A stretch of 8,692 nucleotides of DNA from Acidobacteriota bacterium (GTDB lineage Bacteria > Acidobacteriota > Terriglobia > Terriglobales > Acidobacteriaceae): the NCBI GenBank assembly GCA_003224785.1, contig QHZV01000408.1:1-8692 (forward strand). The letters are read 5' to 3'. The position numbers were made by a program, and so were the translations under genes. The notes below the pieces were generated by a model, which was not told where the DNA came from, did no database searches, and saw only the letters and a program-made list of their open reading frames with translations. This document shows positions 6,577-8,692 of the stretch, piece by piece; positions within the stretch are counted from its first letter, which is position 1, and each line of letters opens with the position of its first letter.

Positions 6577-6651
6577 TGGAGGCGCGGGTCGGAATCGAAC
6601 CGACGTATAAAGGTTTTGCAGACCTCTCCCTTACCACTTGGGTACCGCGCC
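6577..6651 (-). tRNA. tRNA-Cys (anticodon GCA)
   Basis: Read on the minus strand: acceptor GGCGCGG pairs with CCGCGCC; the D arm has CCC/GGG around AAGTGGTAA; the anticodon stem GAGGT/ACCTT carries loop CTGCAAA with anticodon GCA; the T arm is GTCGG-TTCGATT-CCGAC. The discriminator is U73, the main cysteine identity base, and CCA is encoded. A TATATT box lies almost at the gene start, so the promoter is unclear. Confidence 0.97.
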
Positions 6652-6729
6652 CTCAATATAAAATTAGCAGGCCGAGCGAAGATTATCCAATAGCCCGGGT
6701 TGGGTGGCAAGGGAGGCTTCGGCAGGAGC

Positions 6730-7128
6730 TCATGGGCAAGTGATTTGAGCACTGCCAAACACTGACATGTTAAATCCGCGGTCGGGATTCGTGGCGTGAC
6801 CACCAGACCCGGCAAGTATGGTGGCGGTTCCAGTGGCGCCGGGCAAACACTGAGCAACTCCGCTGCTGCTTACCGATGCGACCGATATAACGTTTCCTTT
6901 GCAGCCACCGTTCGTAGCACCCACGCACCAAGTCAGATTTGTCAGTGGCACCACTTTAGACGATCCGCTATAGGTGCCGGTGGCAATAAACTGGACTTGC
7001 CCATTAGGGAAGTTCTTAGCATCTGCCACCCCCGGTGTCAGATTCACCGAACTCAAATGACTGCCGCATCCCAAACCCGCCAGCACCACGACGGCAATGA
7101 CAGCCCACAATCCAACTTTCCAAGGCAT
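6730..7128 (-). CDS. Putative lipoprotein with bacterial Ig-like (BIG2-type) domain
   Basis: 132 residues. The N-terminus MPWKVGLWAVIAVVVLAG and then LGCGS is a lipoprotein-type signal with Cys near residue 21; the residues before the Cys (Gly-Leu-Gly) deviate from the usual L-A/S-G/A lipobox, so lipidation is probable rather than certain. The mature part is one Ig-like domain: VNLTPGVADAKNFPNGQVQF, an IATGTYSGSS strand, then VISVASVSSSGVAQCLPGAT and GTATILAGSGG, the alternating pattern of BIG2 repeats. Cysteines in TWCVG, GGCKG and AQCLP could form disulphides. The ATG has AGGAGGG seven bases ahead; a longer frame reaching into the upstream tRNA-Gly gene is rejected. It lies 81 bases after tRNA-Gly on the same strand and may be read from that promoter. 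Cell-surface adhesion or structural function is a family-level guess. Confidence 0.75.
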   Translation of the reverse strand: MPWKVGLWAVIAVVVLAGLGCGSHLSSVNLTPGVADAKNFPNGQVQFIATGTYSGSSKVVPLTNLTWCVGATNGGCKGNVISVASVSSSGVAQCLPGATGTATILAGSGGHATNPDRGFNMSVFGSAQITCP

Positions 7129-7209
7129 AGTAGAGCCCTCCTGCACACAAGCGATGCGCCGCAAACCACACTTGGTTGTACTTACGTCGGCTATCTCTGG
7201 GATGAAATC

Positions 7210-7284
<75 letters not shown>

Positions 7285-7295
7285 TCGGTGGCTAA

Positions 7296-7325
7296 ATTAT
7301 AAACTACGCGACGCAGCGGATTGAA
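7296..7325 (-). promoter_or_regulatory. Promoter of tRNA-Gly
   Basis: A perfect TATAAT (-10) at 7301-7296 stands 11 bases before the mature tRNA start. The best -35 is TTCAAT at 7325-7320, an 18-base spacer away and only three of six consensus bases. That -35 lies in the left arm of the inverted repeat, so insertion of the element may have replaced the original -35. Confidence 0.55.
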
Positions 7326-7451
7326 TCATTGAATCATCGGGGGATTGAATCAGTGAAGGCCGAGTAGTGAGTTGTGAGAGATGAGTCGTGAGCGAAGCAT
7401 ACCTGCCCGTTTGATTCAATCATTCAAATCCCCGATGGTGCAATGATTCAA
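7321..7451. repeat. 131-bp element with imperfect terminal inverted repeats
   Basis: The left arm (7321-7352, beginning TTGAATCATTGAATCATCGG) is the reverse complement of the right arm (7420-7451) with 27 of 32 positions matching. The right arm continues inward to 7412 with another TTGAATCA-type unit. The arms are themselves built from short TTGAAT(C/G)A repeats. The roughly 60-base centre has GTGAGTTGTGAGAGATGAG-like GT/GA-rich sequence and no reading frame. The element begins five bases after the ABC ATPase stop and ends against the tRNA-Gly promoter. It resembles a non-coding dispersed repeat or a MITE and could also serve as a terminator hairpin for the ATPase gene. Confidence 0.6.
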
Positions 7452-7455
7452 TTCT

Positions 7456-8163
7456 TCAGTGTCCGGTGTGCCACTGGGGGTCCTTCTCTGCTTCCACAAT
7501 CTCGCCGTCGCGCATATGAATAATGCGATCGCCGTATGCCGCCGCTTCGGGATTGTGGGTGATCATCAGCACTGTCTGGCCCAATTCCTGGTTAGAATGT
7601 CGCAGCATCTGCAGAACAATTTCTGAATTCTTGGAGTCAAGATTTCCAGTCGGTTCGTCCGCCAGCACGATGGCCGGCCGATTGATGAGCGCGCGCGCCA
7701 ACGCCACCCGCTGCTGCTCGCCTCCGGAAAGTTCTGCCGGGCGATGTTGAAGGCGCTTACTCAAGCCGAGAAGTCCCACAATTTTCTCGAAGTAAGCGGC
7801 GTCTCGGTCGCCGTTTTTTCCAGCGATATCAATGGCGACGTCAATATTCGAGCGCGCGTCGAGTGTCGGCAATAGATTGAATTTTTGAAATACGAAACCG
7901 ATTTTGGTTTTGCGGAGGCGTGTGCGGGCCGAATCGGAAAGCCGCGCAAAATCGGCGCCGTCAATGAAGACAGTGCCCGAGTCAGCCCGCGTCAGCCCGC
8001 CAAGAAGATAGAAAAGAGTTGACTTGCCGCTGCCCGAGGGGCCGACCACGCTTACAAATTCGCCCTTCTCAACGGTGAACGAAATGCCTCGGAGGGCCGG
8101 GACTTCAATCTTGCCGATGTGGTAGGTCTTGTGGAGATCAACAGCTTCTATGATTGCAGCCAT
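7456..8163 (-). CDS. ABC transporter ATP-binding protein, LolD/MacB family
   Basis: 235 residues, full length for the family. All nucleotide-binding motifs are intact: Walker A GPSGSGKST (41-49), Q-loop Gln93 in FVFQKFNLLPTL, signature LSGGEQQRVALARAL (145-159), Walker B IVLADE (165-170) with catalytic Glu170, D-loop in GNLD, and H-loop His203 in ITHN. The FNLLPTLDARSN segment and LADEPTGNLD are typical of the LolD/MacB/FtsE group, which power mechanotransmission through FtsX-like permeases for lipoprotein sorting or efflux rather than ordinary import. No permease is present: the gene is followed by an inverted repeat and a tRNA, and preceded by a response regulator, so its partner must lie elsewhere. 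The ATG lacks a clear ribosome site. It begins 28 bases after the response regulator stop and is probably cotranscribed with it. The exact substrate cannot be told. Confidence 0.92.
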   Translation of the reverse strand: MAAIIEAVDLHKTYHIGKIEVPALRGISFTVEKGEFVSVVGPSGSGKSTLFYLLGGLTRADSGTVFIDGADFARLSDSARTRLRKTKIGFVFQKFNLLPTLDARSNIDVAIDIAGKNGDRDAAYFEKIVGLLGLSKRLQHRPAELSGGEQQRVALARALINRPAIVLADEPTGNLDSKNSEIVLQMLRHSNQELGQTVLMITHNPEAAAYGDRIIHMRDGEIVEAEKDPQWHTGH

Positions 8164-8191
8164 TCGAAGTATTGATCTTACAACAAGCTAT

Positions 8192-8629
8192 TCACGCCGA
8201 GGCTGTGCGGTGAGCAGGCGGCGGAGTCACCTGCGCGATAGACCGAGCAATGGCGCGTTTTGGCCCACGCTTTCGCACCAGGAGTAAGCGGATTCGCTCC
8301 AGCAAATCTGCGGGTGCATACATTCCTTTGGCGAGAAAAACGTCGGCTCCGGTTTCATGTTCGTAGACTTTGACTTTGCCGGAGAGGAGAATGGCCGGAG
8401 TTTCCGGCGAGATGAATTTCACGTTTTCAATCAGCTTCGATCCATCAATGCCGGGCATGATCAGATCCGTGAGCACCAGGTCCACGCCGCCTTGTGCGAA
8501 GCGCTCCATCGCCTGTTGCGCGTCGGAATATGCCAGGACGCGATAGCCGCGGGTTTCCAGCATTACTTTTCGAATGGAGAGTGATTGTTCATTGTCGTCA
8601 ACGCAGAGAATAGTTCGTTTTGGTTTCAT
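8192..8629 (-). CDS. Single-domain response regulator (CheY-like receiver)
   Basis: 145 residues. Residues 5-119 form one receiver domain: acidic pair Asp11-Asp12, phospho-acceptor Asp55 in LVLTDLIMPG, the switch residue Ser83 in ILLSGK, and Lys101 in FLAKG. No output domain follows; the last 25 residues are a basic then Pro/Thr-rich tail. It must act through protein contact or as a phosphate relay. The ATG at 8629 is chosen because it has GGAAGAGG directly upstream and starts the conserved TILCVDDN strand; the alternative ATG ten codons earlier has no ribosome site. No histidine kinase is in the window. It precedes the ABC ATPase by 28 bases, suggesting an operon but not necessarily a shared function. 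Confidence 0.9.
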   Translation of the reverse strand: MKPKRTILCVDDNEQSLSIRKVMLETRGYRVLAYSDAQQAMERFAQGGVDLVLTDLIMPGIDGSKLIENVKFISPETPAILLSGKVKVYEHETGADVFLAKGMYAPADLLERIRLLLVRKRGPKRAIARSIAQVTPPPAHRTASA

Positions 8630-8692
8630 GCCTCTTCCGTGTGCGCGAAAAATCTGCAACCGCGCTAAAAATTCAAAATGTTGGATTGAAAA

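Noticed and set aside
8639..8665. Hairpin GCGCG/CGCGC upstream of the response regulator as a riboswitch
   Set aside because: Only five pairs around a 13-base loop and no further conserved structure; likely chance.

Overview
The window looks like a chromosomal fragment of an acidobacterium (Acidobacteriota) or a close relative, probably from a metagenome-derived or draft genome. This rests on protein style (diheme cytochrome with an Ala/Pro tail, cupredoxin plus carboxypeptidase-regulatory-like protein, paired SH3 proteins, Ig-like lipoprotein), GGAGGAG-type ribosome binding sites, moderate GC and repeat-rich intergenic spaces. It is inference: no taxonomic marker gene is present.

Region 1 (1-3555, minus strand) is the most interesting part. 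It is a leftward operon of four electron-transfer genes: an outer-membrane porin with an N-terminal monoheme cytochrome site (Cyc2-like, split by a +1 frameshift), a periplasmic diheme cytochrome c, a membrane-anchored or secreted cupredoxin-like protein, and the start of a cytochrome c oxidase subunit II that runs off the left edge. Gene content and most of the order recall the Acidithiobacillus ferrooxidans rus operon (cyc2, cyc1, orf, coxB, coxA...), which carries electrons from extracellular Fe(II) across the outer membrane to oxygen. A similar outside-in route is inferred here, not shown. A GC-rich hairpin followed by a U-rich tract sits between the cupredoxin and coxB genes and could set their expression ratio.

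Region 2 (about 3556-3850) is a divergent control region. It holds five TTGTC cores spaced exactly 11 bp apart, resembling the direct-repeat operators of OmpR/PhoB-family regulators, between candidate promoters for the two directions.

Region 3 (3851-5790, plus strand) is a pair of proteins with bacterial SH3-like domains, translationally coupled by a 4-base overlap. It ends in a convergent space full of small hairpins (5796-5892), beyond which lies a small exported protein on the minus strand whose C-terminus appears to be broken by a frameshift.

Region 4 (6274-8692, minus strand) contains tRNA-Cys(GCA) and tRNA-Gly(GCC), both with encoded CCA, flanking an Ig-like putative lipoprotein. A 131-bp imperfect inverted-repeat element follows, then a LolD/MacB-type ABC ATPase preceded by a single-domain CheY-like response regulator. 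No permease gene for the ATPase is in the window.
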